NCBI RefSeq assembly: GCF_900113745.1
Contig: NZ_FOQL01000001.1
Coordinates: 124,001-188,000 of the forward strand
Direction of reading: 5' to 3'
Origin: Pseudomonas guineae
GTDB taxonomy: Bacteria > Pseudomonadota > Gammaproteobacteria > Pseudomonadales > Pseudomonadaceae
DNA length: 64,000 nt
Both the position numbers and the translations under genes were made by a program. Each line of letters opens with the position of its first letter. The stretch's first letter is position 1. This document shows, in pieces, positions 1 to 9,832 of the stretch. The notes under the pieces were generated by a model. That model was not told where the DNA came from. It saw nothing but the letters and a program-made list of their open reading frames with translations, and did not search any database.

Positions 1-503
1 TGCGCCAATACACTGAACGGGTTGGACCGCGTTACCTCGTCCTCGCTCGACTCAGACTCTTCGAGCCCGGCCGGCTGCTGGCAATCTTTAGGGTCATGAG
101 CCGGGACAATGGGCAAAGCGAGCAGGAGCTCCTCTTCAACCAGCGCCAGCAGATCCAATGGGTCTTCATCTAACTCAATAACGTCATAGCCTTGCGGCAC
201 TGACTGGGTATTACCACCCACTTTCACCACAGCGTAATCACACTCGCTGTAAATCGGCAAAGTAACTAGCTCCAGACAACGCTGGCAAACCATCTTGACG
301 TCAACCCCAAGCTCGCTATGGAAAACCACAGCATTACGCTCGTCGCGCTCGAAGGAGAACTTCGCACGCACCATGCCTTGGTTATCGGCAAGCGGGCCGC
401 AGAGACGCTGCAAATCTGCGAGTTGCAGCTCACCTTCGAGGGTGGCGCTGCGATCGGCTAATTTGCGCGGATCAACGTGAGGTGGCATCGGGCTATTTGA
501 CAT
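1..503 (-). CDS. yceD: YceD/DUF177 family protein (C-terminus cut by window edge)
   Basis: This gene encodes a YceD-type protein, a family needed for normal 23S rRNA accumulation and usually placed just before rpmF (ribosomal protein L32). The frame runs from an ATG at 503 with N-terminus MSNSPMPPHVDPRKLADRSA to the window edge. It contains the family's central motif VCQRCLE and an acidic tail (EESESSEDEV), ending in NPFSVLA; only the last few residues are missing. It diverges from maf with about 119 bases between them, and rpmF-plsX would be expected beyond base 1. The match rests on motif and neighbourhood. The function of the family is known only in outline. Confidence 0.85.
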   Translation of the reverse strand, partial: MSNSPMPPHVDPRKLADRSATLEGELQLADLQRLCGPLADNQGMVRAKFSFERDERNAVVFHSELGVDVKMVCQRCLELVTLPIYSECDYAVVKVGGNTQSVPQGYDVIELDEDPLDLLALVEEELLLALPIVPAHDPKDCQQPAGLEESESSEDEVTRSNPFSVLA

Positions 504-622
504 AGGCGGCGCATTTTAGGGATGCAACCCTGCCCTGTCAAAGGAAATTCGGCCTGTCTAGTATTTGAGGCGACGGATAGAATCCATCACCCTCCACACA
601 CTCTTATATAAAGGAAATCGCC

Positions 623-1201
623 GTGCTGCCTTTGGTGCTCGCCTCAAGCTCACCTTATCGACGTGAGCTCCTCAACCGCCTGCACTTACCGTTTATCTGG
701 AGTGCACCCAACATCGACGAATCAAGGTACGCCGATGAAGGCGCAGAAGCTCTCGTACGCCGACTTTCGCAGGAAAAAGCACAAGCATTGAGCACCACTC
801 ACCCGCAGCATCTGATCATCGGCTCGGACCAGGTAGCAGTGCTTGGCACGCAGATTCTCGGCAAGCCACACTCACTGGAGCGCGCCCGCGAGCAACTCCT
901 GAGCGCCAGCGGCAAGAGCGTGACATTCCTGACCGGACTCACACTGCTCGACAGCGCGACCGGCCAACAACAAACCGACTGCATCCCGTTCACTGTGCAT
1001 TTTCGCCCACTCGGTGAAGCGCAAATCATGCGCTATCTGACAGCCGAACAACCCTTCGACTGCGCCGGCAGCTTTAAGGCAGAGGGCCTGGGCATCAGCC
1101 TGTTTCGCAGCACAGAAGGCAACGACAGCACCAGCCTGATCGGCCTCCCCCTGATTCGCCTGGTCGACATGCTGCACGCATTCAGCGTCGATATCCCATA
1201 A
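623..1201 (+). CDS. maf: Maf/YceF nucleoside triphosphate pyrophosphatase
   Basis: A 192-residue Maf-like protein of the YceF type, which hydrolyses modified nucleotides such as m7GTP to the monophosphate and pyrophosphate (house-cleaning). The N-terminal LASSSPYRRELL loop binds phosphate. The motif IGSDQV carries the catalytic aspartate D69, followed by ILGKP. The start is a GTG at 623, preceded at five bases by AAGGAAA (611-617); no upstream ATG fits better. It sits divergent to yceD, the same pairing seen in E. coli and other pseudomonads, which supports the YceF subtype over YhdE. Substrate specificity is inferred from family and context. Confidence 0.9.
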   Translation: MLPLVLASSSPYRRELLNRLHLPFIWSAPNIDESRYADEGAEALVRRLSQEKAQALSTTHPQHLIIGSDQVAVLGTQILGKPHSLERAREQLLSASGKSVTFLTGLTLLDSATGQQQTDCIPFTVHFRPLGEAQIMRYLTAEQPFDCAGSFKAEGLGISLFRSTEGNDSTSLIGLPLIRLVDMLHAFSVDIP

Positions 1202-1204
1202 AGC

Positions 1205-1233
1205 AGCGAGCCCGATCAATGACCGGGCTCGCT
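1205..1233. terminator. Intergenic hairpin between convergent maf and sppA
   Basis: A perfect 10-bp stem, AGCGAGCCCG (1205-1214) with CGGGCTCGCT (1224-1233), has a 9-base loop. It lies in the 49-base gap between the convergent stops of maf and sppA. There is no run of T on either side, so intrinsic termination is plausible but may be weak. Confidence 0.5.
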
Positions 1234-1250
1234 AGCAGCAGACTCAACCA

Positions 1251-2228
1251 TTAACGCAATGCCGGCCCCTGAAAGCCCATCCACAACGCAATATGCTCAG
1301 CCACGCTGGCACCTAGGGTCTTGGCAAACTTATCGAAAGGCGACTCCTGCACAGTGAAGTCGACCATTTCCTTCTCACCAATCACCTCACGCGCCACATA
1401 GCTGGTGTTACCGAAGGCATCGATCAAACCCAACTGCAAAGCCTGCTCGCCCGACCAAATCAGACCGGAAAACAGCTCTGGATGCTCGGCATCTTTCAGG
1501 CGCTCACCACGCCCTTGCTTAACACTGGCGATGAACTGACGATGCGTCGTTTCCAGCACGCCCTGCCAAAATTTGGTTTCTTCGACTTTTTGCGGCTGGA
1601 ACGGATCGAGAAAGGCCTTATGCTCACCCGAGGTATATACCCGGCGGTCAACACCCAGTTTCTCCATCACACCAACAAAACCAAAAGTTGCCGCCGTTAC
1701 ACCAATAGAGCCCACCAGGCTGGCTTTATCGGCATAAATTTGATCGGCCGCACTGGCGATGTAATAGGCGCCTGAGGCCCCAAGATCGGTAATCACCGCA
1801 TACAGCTTAATCGCCGGATACTCGGCACGCAGACGGCGAATCTCGTCATAGATATAACCCGACTGCACAGGGCTACCACCCGGGCTGTTGATACGCAGAA
1901 CCACACCCTTGGTGTTGGTGTCTTCAAACGCCGCCCGCAGGCTGCTGACGATATTGTCAGCACTGGCCGACTCTTTATCGGCGATCATCCCACGCACTTC
2001 AATCACAGCGGTGTGACTACCTGTAGTGGCGCCCGTTTTCATCGCTAGCAACGGCGAGAAGAGCGCCAGCGCGCCAAAGATATAGATGAAAGTCAGCAGC
2101 TTGAAGAATATCCCCCAGCGCCGCGACCGCCGCTGCTCCTGCACCCCGGCCAGCAGGGTTTTCTCCAGCAGCTTCCAGCTTTTCTCATCACCATCAGCCG
2201 CTGCCGACGCTTTCCATTCATCTGCCAT
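1251..2228 (-). CDS. sppA: SppA-type signal peptide peptidase (S49 family)
   Basis: A 325-residue inner-membrane serine protease of the short (36K) SppA type, which degrades signal peptides left after secretion. One transmembrane segment lies at about residues 38-62. The active-site region follows: NSPGGS at 115-120, nucleophile S152 in GASGAYYIA, and general base K204 in GEHKAFLDPF. The Ser-Lys spacing of 52 equals that recalled for the B. subtilis enzyme (S147/K199), so the catalytic dyad is intact. The ATG at 2228 lies inside the end of the upstream HAD gene (11-base overlap), so the two are translationally linked in a rluC-HAD-sppA operon. Confidence 0.9.
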   Translation of the reverse strand: MADEWKASAAADGDEKSWKLLEKTLLAGVQEQRRSRRWGIFFKLLTFIYIFGALALFSPLLAMKTGATTGSHTAVIEVRGMIADKESASADNIVSSLRAAFEDTNTKGVVLRINSPGGSPVQSGYIYDEIRRLRAEYPAIKLYAVITDLGASGAYYIASAADQIYADKASLVGSIGVTAATFGFVGVMEKLGVDRRVYTSGEHKAFLDPFQPQKVEETKFWQGVLETTHRQFIASVKQGRGERLKDAEHPELFSGLIWSGEQALQLGLIDAFGNTSYVAREVIGEKEMVDFTVQESPFDKFAKTLGASVAEHIALWMGFQGPALR

Positions 2229-2913
2229 GCACTACCACCTCAACTGACTGATTAGACGCACGCCGACCTAGCCAGGCACGCAACTCGGTAAAACACTCTA
2301 TCGCCAGCGTTGGCTGACAATCACGCAAGACCTGTAATGGCTGCGCACCATAACCAACCGCCACACAATCCATACCAGCACGCTGAGCCATCAACAGATC
2401 GAAGGACGAGTCCCCCACCATTAACGCCTGACTGGCCGCAACACCACTTTGCGCAAGAATCTCATGCAGCATCAGTGGATCAGGCTTGCTTGCCGTTTCA
2501 TCGGCGCAACGGCTGTAGTCGAAATAATCCAGCCAGCCACGGTCAGCCAGCACACGCTGCAAACCATTACGCCCCTTTCCAGTTGCCACTGCCAAACCAT
2601 AACCCTCAGCTCGAAATGCCTGCAAACCCTCAGCCACTCCATAAAATAGCGGTGACGGTTCAGACTCAAGCGTTAGGTAGTGCTCGCCGTAGCGCTGACG
2701 CAAGTGCTGTGCACGAGCCGGATCATGCATCTCGGGATAAAGACACCGAATCGCCTCAGGCAAGCCCAAGCCAATAATGCCGCGCACCTGCTCATCTGTG
2801 CAGCGAGGTAACTCACTAGCATCTGCGGCCAGGTGCATGGCTGCGACAATCCGCCCGATAGAATCGACCAGCGTGCCATCCCAATCAAAGATCAGCAGCT
2901 GATAGTCACGCAC
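2218..2913 (-). CDS. HAD-family phosphatase (phosphoglycolate phosphatase-like)
   Basis: A 231-residue haloacid dehalogenase hydrolase. The N-terminal motif [10 protein letters not shown] supplies nucleophile D10 and acid/base D12. A helical cap follows, then ATGKG (motif II), a lysine before PDP, and [14 protein letters not shown] (motif IV), so all four HAD motifs are present. It resembles Gph-like small-molecule phosphatases, but the substrate cannot be read from sequence. I chose GTG 2913 because the protein then begins right before the conserved beta strand and a GGAG (2921-2924) lies seven bases upstream. The start overlaps the rluC stop by eight bases. An in-frame ATG at 2976 would give an unlikely extension inside rluC. 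Confidence 0.87.
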   Translation of the reverse strand: MRDYQLLIFDWDGTLVDSIGRIVAAMHLAADASELPRCTDEQVRGIIGLGLPEAIRCLYPEMHDPARAQHLRQRYGEHYLTLESEPSPLFYGVAEGLQAFRAEGYGLAVATGKGRNGLQRVLADRGWLDYFDYSRCADETASKPDPLMLHEILAQSGVAASQALMVGDSSFDLLMAQRAGMDCVAVGYGAQPLQVLRDCQPTLAIECFTELRAWLGRRASNQSVEVVVHGR

Positions 2914-3859
2914 TGAGACGCTCCAAGGTGCGCGACCACATCTCATCAACTGGCGCCTCCAGCTTGAGCTTGCCACCCTCAGGCAGCGGCACCGTCAACT
3001 CATACGCATGCAGGAACAGGCGTTTACCACCCAAACTGCGAATTTCTTTGGAGAAATCGTCATCACCGTACTTGCTGTCACCGGCAATGCAGTGCCCAGC
3101 ATGCTGCGCGTGCACACGAATCTGGTGAGTACGACCGGTCACCGGCTTAGCCTCAACCAGCGTGGCGAACTCGCCAAAGCGACGCAGCACACGGAAGATA
3201 GTCAACGCTTCCTTACCTTCAGAATTAACTTCAACCATGCGCTCACCTGAGCGCAGATTGCTCTTGAGCAGCGGCGCGTTAACCTGCTTCTTCGCCGCGG
3301 CCCAATTACCACGCACCAACGCCATATAGCGCTTGTCCACGCCATCACCACGCAGAGCCTCGTGCAGATGGCGCAACATGCTGCGCTTCTTGGCAATCAT
3401 TAATAGACCCGACGTGTCGCGATCCAAGCGATGCACTAACTCAATATCCTTGGCATCCGGGCGCAACTGCCGAAAGGCTTCGATCACCCCGTAATTCAGA
3501 CCACTGCCACCATGCACGGCAATACCCGCCGGCTTGTTGAGCACAATAAGCGCCTTATCTTCATAGACAATCGCCGCTTCAAGCCGCTGCAAAAGCCCTT
3601 GCGCAAGCGGCTCAGGCTCATCACGCTCAGCCAAACGCAGCGGCGGCACACGAATGATATCGCCGGCTTGCAGTTTATACTCAGGCTTGATGCGACCTTT
3701 ATTTACGCGCACTTCGCCTTTACGCAAAATTCGGTAAATCAAAGTCTTGGGCACACCTTTCAACTGGGTGCGGAGAAAGTTGTCAATGCGTTGGCCGGCA
3801 ATTTCCGGCGCAACCTCGAGCAGCTGGACGCCGGAGGTTGGAGGGGAAGGATTTGTCAT
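2906..3859 (-). CDS. rluC: 23S rRNA pseudouridine synthase RluC
   Basis: A 317-residue pseudouridine synthase that isomerises uridines 955, 2504 and 2580 of 23S rRNA (E. coli numbering, known for the family). An S4 RNA-binding domain covers about residues 22-75. The catalytic motif HRLDRDTSG has D146 as the nucleophile, equivalent to E. coli D144. The C-terminal part carries GRTHQIRVH. The start at 3859 gives the usual family N-terminus; an upstream in-frame ATG at 3895 would add twelve atypical residues. No clear ribosome-binding site precedes 3859, and a TATGAT box lies only seven bases upstream. It is divergent from rne, a pairing common in gammaproteobacteria. Confidence 0.93.
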   Translation of the reverse strand: MTNPSPPTSGVQLLEVAPEIAGQRIDNFLRTQLKGVPKTLIYRILRKGEVRVNKGRIKPEYKLQAGDIIRVPPLRLAERDEPEPLAQGLLQRLEAAIVYEDKALIVLNKPAGIAVHGGSGLNYGVIEAFRQLRPDAKDIELVHRLDRDTSGLLMIAKKRSMLRHLHEALRGDGVDKRYMALVRGNWAAAKKQVNAPLLKSNLRSGERMVEVNSEGKEALTIFRVLRRFGEFATLVEAKPVTGRTHQIRVHAQHAGHCIAGDSKYGDDDFSKEIRSLGGKRLFLHAYELTVPLPEGGKLKLEAPVDEMWSRTLERLSA

Positions 3860-4439
3860 CGCGCAATCATAACAATTTTTATGGAATTGAAGCACTTAAT
3901 CATTGCTGCTATAGTCGGGAACGCCGCCAAAAGCGGCCTGGTTTGTGGATGCTCGTCAAAACTGCCATCTCCAGCCAACGCAACTCATTTGGGACGCAAG
4001 GCCGTCCAACGGTTTATTCGATTGAAAGAAAGCCACTTAGGCTTTGAATAACTCGGAAATAAAGCCTTTAAGCCATGATACGCAGCCTGCCCCTTTGGAC
4101 GGTTGCGATAATAGTTAACCCGCTGCGGATTTTCGCGAGCGGCACCCGAATTTCAGCGATACGTGTAGGGTGGAGACGTACAACTGTTGGTCCGCGTAGC
4201 AGCTCGCTTTACCAAGACGCTTCATCTCGTCCGCTACCAACAGCTGATTCCTCCTCCTGACTTAGTGCTTTCTGTTATTTACAGCGAGCAGGAGACGTCT
4301 GTCGCGGCCCAGCACAACAGGCTGATAGTCGCTAGACACTGGAACGCTTTACGACCGTTCCTGACGCACCTAACACCGACCCCTGAAGTCGTGTGTGCCG
4401 AACGCCGCTTCCGCCAGCACCGGAAACCGACGGTATTAC
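3860..4439 (+). promoter_or_regulatory. Divergent rluC-rne region and long structured rne leader
   Basis: This 580-base stretch holds no convincing gene. In E. coli the rne 5' leader is long and lets RNase E degrade its own mRNA, and a structured Pseudomonas rne leader motif (rne-II) has been described. Here an 11-bp stem with one A-C mismatch joins CAACTGTTGGT (4181-4191) to ACCAACAGCTG (4236-4246), enclosing 44 bases. A second hairpin, GGAACG (4341-4346) with CGTTCC (4356-4361), sits nearer the start codon. No standard ribosome-binding site precedes the rne ATG. That this leader mediates autoregulation is an inference. The transcription start is not known. Confidence 0.6.
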
Positions 4440-7400
4440 ATGAAAAGAATGCTGATTAACGCAACTCAACCTGAAGAGCTGCGTGTCGCCCTAGTAGATG
4501 GGCAAAAACTCTACGACCTGGACATCGAGTCTGGCGCCCGCGAGCAGAAAAAATCTAACATCTACAAAGGCAAAATTACCCGCGTAGAACCAAGCCTCGA
4601 AGCCGCTTTCGTTGACTTTGGCTCTGATCGTCACGGCTTCCTTCCACTCAAAGAAATCTCCCGCGAGTACTTCAGCAAGGCCCCAGAAGGCCGCGTCAAC
4701 ATTAAAGACGTGCTCAAGGAAGGCCAGGAAGTCATTGTTCAGGTCGAGAAAGAAGAGCGTGGCAACAAAGGCGCGGCCCTGACTACCTTTATCAGCCTCG
4801 CTGGCCGCTATTTGGTACTGATGCCGAACAACCCGCGCGCCGGTGGCATCTCCCGCCGCATCGAAGGCGAAGAGCGTAACGAACTGCGTGAAGCGCTCAA
4901 CGGTCTGGTTGCCCCAAGCGACATGGGCCTGATCGTGCGCACGGCCGGGCTGGGCCGCTCAAGCGAAGAAATGCAGTGGGACCTCGATTACCTGCTGCAA
5001 CTCTGGACCGCGATCAAAGAAGCCTCGCTTGATCGCGCCGCACCTTTCCTGATCTATCAAGAAAGCAATGTGATCATCCGCGCCATCCGCGATTACCTGC
5101 GCCAGGACATCGGCGAAGTACTGATCGACAGCATCGAAGCGCAGCAAGAAGCCCTGAGCTTCATCAATCAGGTGATGCCGCAGTACGCCAGCAAGATCAA
5201 GCTCTACGAAGACAGCGTGCCGTTGTTCAACCGCTTCCAGATCGAAAGCCAGATTGAAACTGCCTTCCAGCGCGAAGTGAAACTGCCGTCCGGTGGCTCT
5301 TTGGTTATCGACCCGACCGAAGCCCTGGTGTCCATTGACATCAACTCGGCGCGTGCAACCAAAGGCAGCGACATCGAAGAAACCGCCCTGCAAACCAACT
5401 TGGAGGCGGCTGAAGAAATCGCCCGCCAGCTGCGTCTGCGTGATATCGGCGGCCTGATCGTGATCGATTTTATCGACATGACCCCGGCGAAGAACCAACG
5501 CGCCGTGGAAGAGAAGGTTCGCGAAAGCCTCGAAGCTGACCGTGCCCGCGTGCAAGTCGGTCGCATCTCGCGCTTCGGCCTGCTTGAAATGTCACGTCAG
5601 CGTCTGCGCCCATCGCTCGGCGAAAGCAGCGGCATCGTCTGCCCGCGTTGCAACGGCCAAGGCATCATCCGTGACGTCGAGTCGCTGTCGCTGGCGATTC
5701 TGCGCCTGATCGAAGAAGAAGCCCTAAAAGACCGCACCGCCGAAGTGCGTGCTCAGGTGCCGATTACCGTTGCCGCCTTCCTGCTTAACGAGAAGCGCAA
5801 CTCAATCACCAAGACCGAACTGCGTACCCGCGCACGCATTGTGATCGTGCCGAACGATCACCTGGAAACGCCGCACTTCGAAGTCACGCGTATCCGTGAT
5901 GACAGTCCAGAAGCGCAAATCACTCAATCCAGCTATGAAATGGCGACGATTGAAGTGGAGGAAGAGAAGCAGGCCGCTGCCACTCGCACCCTGGTTCGCC
6001 AGGAAGCAGCGATCAAGACCGCTCCACAACGCACCGCACCAACCCCAGTTGAAGCGGTTGCCGCGCAGCCTGTAGCTGCTGCCGAGCCGAGCCTGTTCAA
6101 GGGTCTGGTTAAATCGCTGGTTAGTCTGTTCGCCGGCAAGGAAGAAGAAAAGCCTGTAGTCGTCGAGAAAAAAGCCGGCGATCGCCCACAGCGTAGTGAC
6201 GAGCGCCGTAACGGTCGCCAGCAGAACCGCAACCGTGGCGGTCGTAACAACGAAGACCGCAAGCCGCGCGAAGACCGTGCGCCACGTGAAGAGCGCGCCC
6301 CCCGCGAAGAACGCCAGCCCCGCGCTGTCCGTGAAGAACGCGCACCGCGCGAAGAGCGTGCACCGCGCGAAGAACGCAGCACACGAGACGCCGTAGAAGT
6401 GCGCGAGCCGCAGGAAGTCCGCCAGTCGCGCCCACCGCGCGAAGAGCGTCAACCGCGTGACCGCAAGCCACGTGAAGAGCGCCAGACACGTGAACTGCGT
6501 GAGCCACTGGATACCGCTCCAAGCGACAGCGCCACCACGACTGAAGAAGCCCAGGCCGAACGCACGCAACGCGAGCCGCGCCAACCGCGCCAGCCGCGTG
6601 AAGAGCGTCAGCCGCGCGCCGAACAGGCCCTTGTTGCGACTGCCGATGAAGAAGCGCTGAGTGCTGAAGAAGCCCAACAAGATGATGAGCAGGACGGTAG
6701 CGAAGGTGGTGATCGCCCACGTCGTCGCTCCCGTGGTCAGCGCCGTCGCAGCAATCGTCGTGAACGCCAGAGCGATGCCAACGGCAACCCGATCGAAAGC
6801 AGCGAAGAAGCACCTGAATCGACAGAAACCACAAGCAGTGCCGACAACGCGATAATCGCTGCAGCGGCAGTCTCCAGTGTCGTTACCGCTGTCGCGGACG
6901 AAGCAACCCCAGCGACTACAGAAACCGCACCGGTTGTTGCCGAGCAGGAGCAGCCACGTGAAGTCGCCGCAGTTGAAGCGCCTCAGGTTGTTACTGAAGC
7001 AACTGTTGAAACTACGACTGTGAAAGCAGTAAGCAGCCCCGTAGAGGCCGTTGAAGCGCCTACTCAAACCGTTGAAGCAAGTGAACCTGCAGCAACACCT
7101 GCTGTTATTGAGGCGCCTGCGCCAGTTGCTGAAGAGCCTGCCGTTGTAGCCACGCCTGAGCCGGTTGCCGAAGTGGCAGTCGTTGAAGCCGCACCTACAG
7201 TAGTCGTCAACAGTGGGGGTCGTGCACCTAACGATCCCCGTGAAGTGCGTCGCCGCCAGCGCGAAGCCGAGCGCCTGGCCCGTGCAGCAGCTGAAGCTCC
7301 AGCGACGGTCCAGACTGAGCCTGCCGTAGAGCCTGTAGTCGAAGCGGCTGCCGAGCCCGTCGTTGACACTGCTGTTGAAGTGCCGGCCGAAACGCATGCA

Positions 7401-7487
7401 GAAACGGCAATAAACCAACAGCCAGAAAACTTGCTACCGACTGAAGTAGACGCTGACAAGCAGGATAAAGAGGCGCTAAAGCCGTAA
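4440..7487 (+). CDS. rne: Ribonuclease E
   Basis: A 1015-residue RNase E, the main endonuclease of mRNA decay and rRNA/tRNA processing and the scaffold of the degradosome. The catalytic half shows an S1 domain (about 38-120), catalytic aspartates D300 and D343 (E. coli D303/D346), and the zinc-link CPRCNGQG with C401 and C404. After about residue 520 the protein is low-complexity scaffold: a run of [10 protein letters not shown]-type repeats (about 600-725), an arginine-rich patch near 757-777, alanine/valine/glutamate-rich linkers, and an NDPR motif at 931-934. P. aeruginosa RNase E carries the same kinds of motifs, linked to RNA and PNPase binding. The start at 4440 gives the conserved [11 protein letters not shown]-terminus. 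Confidence 0.97.
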   Translation: MKRMLINATQPEELRVALVDGQKLYDLDIESGAREQKKSNIYKGKITRVEPSLEAAFVDFGSDRHGFLPLKEISREYFSKAPEGRVNIKDVLKEGQEVIVQVEKEERGNKGAALTTFISLAGRYLVLMPNNPRAGGISRRIEGEERNELREALNGLVAPSDMGLIVRTAGLGRSSEEMQWDLDYLLQLWTAIKEASLDRAAPFLIYQESNVIIRAIRDYLRQDIGEVLIDSIEAQQEALSFINQVMPQYASKIKLYEDSVPLFNRFQIESQIETAFQREVKLPSGGSLVIDPTEALVSIDINSARATKGSDIEETALQTNLEAAEEIARQLRLRDIGGLIVIDFIDMTPAKNQRAVEEKVRESLEADRARVQVGRISRFGLLEMSRQRLRPSLGESSGIVCPRCNGQGIIRDVESLSLAILRLIEEEALKDRTAEVRAQVPITVAAFLLNEKRNSITKTELRTRARIVIVPNDHLETPHFEVTRIRDDSPEAQITQSSYEMATIEVEEEKQAAATRTLVRQEAAIKTAPQRTAPTPVEAVAAQPVAAAEPSLFKGLVKSLVSLFAGKEEEKPVVVEKKAGDRPQRSDERRNGRQQNRNRGGRNNEDRKPREDRAPREERAPREERQPRAVREERAPREERAPREERSTRDAVEVREPQEVRQSRPPREERQPRDRKPREERQTRELREPLDTAPSDSATTTEEAQAERTQREPRQPRQPREERQPRAEQALVATADEEALSAEEAQQDDEQDGSEGGDRPRRRSRGQRRRSNRRERQSDANGNPIESSEEAPESTETTSSADNAIIAAAAVSSVVTAVADEATPATTETAPVVAEQEQPREVAAVEAPQVVTEATVETTTVKAVSSPVEAVEAPTQTVEASEPAATPAVIEAPAPVAEEPAVVATPEPVAEVAVVEAAPTVVVNSGGRAPNDPREVRRRQREAERLARAAAEAPATVQTEPAVEPVVEAAAEPVVDTAVEVPAETHAETAINQQPENLLPTEVDADKQDKEALKP

Positions 7488-7510
7488 ATCTAATCCGCTT
7501 CACGCAATAA

Positions 7511-7538
7511 AAAAGGGGATGCTTCGGCATCCCCTTTT
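7511..7538. terminator. Bidirectional terminator between rne and murB
   Basis: A perfect 12-bp stem, AAAAGGGGATGC (7511-7522) and GCATCCCCTTTT (7527-7538), closes on a stable TTCG tetraloop. It lies between the convergent stops of rne (7487) and murB (7588). A/T runs on both sides suggest it works for both genes. Confidence 0.9.
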
Positions 7539-7587
7539 GCGTTGTGGCGCGACCAAATGGTAACGGCATCCCCCTGCTCAACCAGGC

Positions 7588-8607
7588 TTACAGCACGTTA
7601 GGTTCGATCTCCAGATCAACCACAAAACGCTGGGCAATATCTGCCTGAATACGCTGAGCCAGGTTCAACAGCTGCGCTCCGGTGGCCGCGCCGTAGTTGA
7701 CCAGTACCAGCGCCTGCAAGCGATGTACACCTGCATCACCCTCGCGAAAGCCCTTCCAGCCTGCACGCTCGATCAACCAGCCAGCGGCTAGCTTGACCTG
7801 CCCATCTGCCTGCGGATAAGCCACCAAATCAGCATGCTCAGCACGTAAGCGCTGTGCCAACTCAGCGGATACCAGCGGGTTCTTGAAGAAGCTGCCGGCA
7901 TTACCCAACTCAGCCGGATCCGGCAGTTTTTCACTGCGGATGGCGCAGATGGCCCGACTTACATCCTGCGCTGTCGGCATGGCAATACCCTGCTCCACCA
8001 AGCGCTGACTCACCGGGCCGTAGCCCAAGTGCAGCGCCGCCGAGCGACTCAAGGCAAACCGTACACGCAAAATCACCCAGCGCCCGCTTTCACGCTTGAA
8101 CAAACTGTCGCGATAGGCAAAGCCGCACGCCTGCAGAGGAAACTCGCGCAGTTCGCCGCTAGAACGATCTAGCGCCGTCAAACCAACAAAACAATCTTTC
8201 AGCTCGACGCCGTAAGCGCCAATGTTCTGCACCGGAGCCGCACCCACGGTGCCAGGAATCAGGCTGAGGTTTTCCAGCCCAACAAAGCCCTGGGCCAGCG
8301 TCCATTGCACAAAAGAATGCCAAGGCTCACCCGCCTCCACCTCAATCAGCACATTCTCGCCGTCATCCTCAAGCAGACGAATGCCACGACTGGCCATGCG
8401 CAGCACCAGTGCCTCGACATCCGCCGTGAGTAGCAGGTTGCTGCCGCCGCCCAGCAACAGCAGCGGCAACTGCTGCGCTTGCGCATAGCTCAGCGCATCA
8501 CGCACCTGCTGATCATTTTCAGCCTCAGCAAAATGGCTGGCGCAGGCCTCGACGGCAAAACTGTTATACGGTTTGAGCGATACCTGAGTACGCACTTGCA
8601 GGCTCAT
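7588..8607 (-). CDS. murB: UDP-N-acetylenolpyruvoylglucosamine reductase MurB
   Basis: A 339-residue type I MurB, the FAD enzyme that reduces UDP-GlcNAc-enolpyruvate to UDP-MurNAc with NADPH in the second step of peptidoglycan precursor synthesis (cytoplasm). The FAD-binding loop LGGGSNLL is at 52-59, and PGTVGAAPVQNIGAYG is at 118-133. The catalytic set matches E. coli: R166 in YRDS, S239 in GNAGSFFKNP, and E335 in EIEPNVL. Its ATG overlaps the stop of the preceding phosphatase gene by four bases (ATGA), so it is the last gene of the lpxK-kdsB-ptpA-murB run. Confidence 0.96.
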   Translation of the reverse strand: MSLQVRTQVSLKPYNSFAVEACASHFAEAENDQQVRDALSYAQAQQLPLLLLGGGSNLLLTADVEALVLRMASRGIRLLEDDGENVLIEVEAGEPWHSFVQWTLAQGFVGLENLSLIPGTVGAAPVQNIGAYGVELKDCFVGLTALDRSSGELREFPLQACGFAYRDSLFKRESGRWVILRVRFALSRSAALHLGYGPVSQRLVEQGIAMPTAQDVSRAICAIRSEKLPDPAELGNAGSFFKNPLVSAELAQRLRAEHADLVAYPQADGQVKLAAGWLIERAGWKGFREGDAGVHRLQALVLVNYGAATGAQLLNLAQRIQADIAQRFVVDLEIEPNVL

Positions 8608-9068
8608 AGACGCCCCTTGAGCTCAAGTACTAGCGCATCACAGGCCTGCTCGATCAAATCCAGCACCTGGGTGAACCCGGCTTCGCCACCGTAATAAGGA
8701 TCAGGCACCTCATCCAGCTCAAGCTGATAACGCCGAAGAAACAAATCCAGCTCGGCCGGCGCATTGCCCGGCCGCAATTGCTGAAGGTTGCGCAGGTTGC
8801 TATTGTCCATCGCCAGAATCAGGTCAAACGCGTGAAAATCCTCAGCTGTGGCCTGCCGTCCGCGTAGCGCCGACAAATCATAGCCGCGCTGCTGCGCGGC
8901 TTGACGGGTGCGCACGTCGGCAGCCTTGCCAACATGCCAATCGCCAGTGCCTGCCGAATCAACCTCAATGCGCGCTGCCAGCCCTGCCTCGCGCAGCTTG
9001 TGGCGCAATACGCCTTCCGCTGTGGGTGAGCGACAGATATTGCCCAAGCACACAAACAGAACGCGCAT
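8604..9068 (-). CDS. ptpA: Low-molecular-weight protein-tyrosine phosphatase
   Basis: A 154-residue cytoplasmic phosphatase of the low-molecular-weight class. The CX5R loop is C7-LGNIC-R13-S, and the general acid is D123 in DPYYGG, so both catalytic parts are present. Relatives dephosphorylate tyrosine kinases that control polysaccharide export, or act on arginine phosphate. No tyrosine kinase gene lies in this window, so the target is unknown. The gene overlaps kdsB by one base (TGATG) and murB by four, so it is co-translated with cell envelope genes. Confidence 0.9.
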   Translation of the reverse strand: MRVLFVCLGNICRSPTAEGVLRHKLREAGLAARIEVDSAGTGDWHVGKAADVRTRQAAQQRGYDLSALRGRQATAEDFHAFDLILAMDNSNLRNLQQLRPGNAPAELDLFLRRYQLELDEVPDPYYGGEAGFTQVLDLIEQACDALVLELKGRL

Positions 9069-9832
9069 CAGGCCCCCAGCAGGCGACGAACCCGCTCCAG
9101 ATCTTCCGGCGTATCAACGCCTGCAGGTGGCGCTTGCAGCGCGTCGGCGACATGAATACGCACGCCATGCCAGAGTGCGCGGAGCTGTTCCAGGCACTCG
9201 GTGTCTTCCAGCCAGCACGGCCCCCAGCTGACAAAATCATGCAGAAACTGCGCACGGTAGGCGTAAATGCCGATATGCCGGCGGTATGGCACACCGGCAG
9301 GCAGTTCATCACGACTCTTGGCAAAGGCATCCCGCGCCCAGGCCAGCGGTGCACGGCTAAAGGTCAGGGCCAGGCCGGTTTTGTCGCTGACCACTTTGAC
9401 CACGTTGGGATTGAACAGCGCCTGCACATCCTCAATCGGCTCGGCCAGGGTGGCGATGGCCGCCTGCGGATTGGCTGCCAGATTGGCCGCCACTTGATCA
9501 ATGATCGCCGGCGGAATCAGCGGCTCGTCGCCCTGCACATTAACCACGATGGCATCCGCTGCCAGGCCTAGGGCCGTCGCCACTTCAGCCAGGCGGTCGG
9601 TGCCCGAATTGTGGTCGACGCGGGTCAACAGCACCTGCGCACCAAAACTACGGCACGCTTCAACAATTCGCACGTCATCAGTGGCCACCACCACCTGCTG
9701 AGCACCACTCCGGCAGGCCTGCTCCCAGACATGCTGAATCATCGGCTTGCCAGCAATATCCTGCAGCGGCTTACCCGGCAGGCGACTGGAAGCGAAACGC
9801 GCCGGAATCACAACGGTAAAGGCAGTGCTCAT
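9068..9832 (-). CDS. kdsB: CMP-KDO synthetase KdsB
   Basis: A 254-residue 3-deoxy-manno-octulosonate cytidylyltransferase, which activates KDO with CTP before its transfer to lipid A. The nucleotide loop [15 protein letters not shown] is at 9-23, and [12 protein letters not shown] in the middle carries the metal-binding aspartate. Later ATDDVRI and RHIGIYAYR segments are typical of the family. It starts one base before the Trm112-like gene ends and overlaps the phosphatase downstream, in the order lpxK, small gene, kdsB. Confidence 0.96.
   Translation of the reverse strand: MSTAFTVVIPARFASSRLPGKPLQDIAGKPMIQHVWEQACRSGAQQVVVATDDVRIVEACRSFGAQVLLTRVDHNSGTDRLAEVATALGLAADAIVVNVQGDEPLIPPAIIDQVAANLAANPQAAIATLAEPIEDVQALFNPNVVKVVSDKTGLALTFSRAPLAWARDAFAKSRDELPAGVPYRRHIGIYAYRAQFLHDFVSWGPCWLEDTECLEQLRALWHGVRIHVADALQAPPAGVDTPEDLERVRRLLGA

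Noticed and set aside
3512..4051. A 179-codon frame opposite the rluC start that extends into the rne leader
   Set aside because: It begins inside rluC on the opposite strand and shows no domain. Structured leader is the better explanation.
6250..6630. The repetitive DNA in rne as a mobile or CRISPR-like repeat
   Set aside because: The periodicity follows codons for [10 protein letters not shown] units and keeps frame, so it is a protein repeat.
5802..7418. A 538-codon open frame antisense to the rne tail
   Set aside because: It lies opposite low-complexity R/E/A/P/V-rich coding sequence, which suppresses stops on the other strand. Its translation is Phe/Cys/Arg-rich with no family features.
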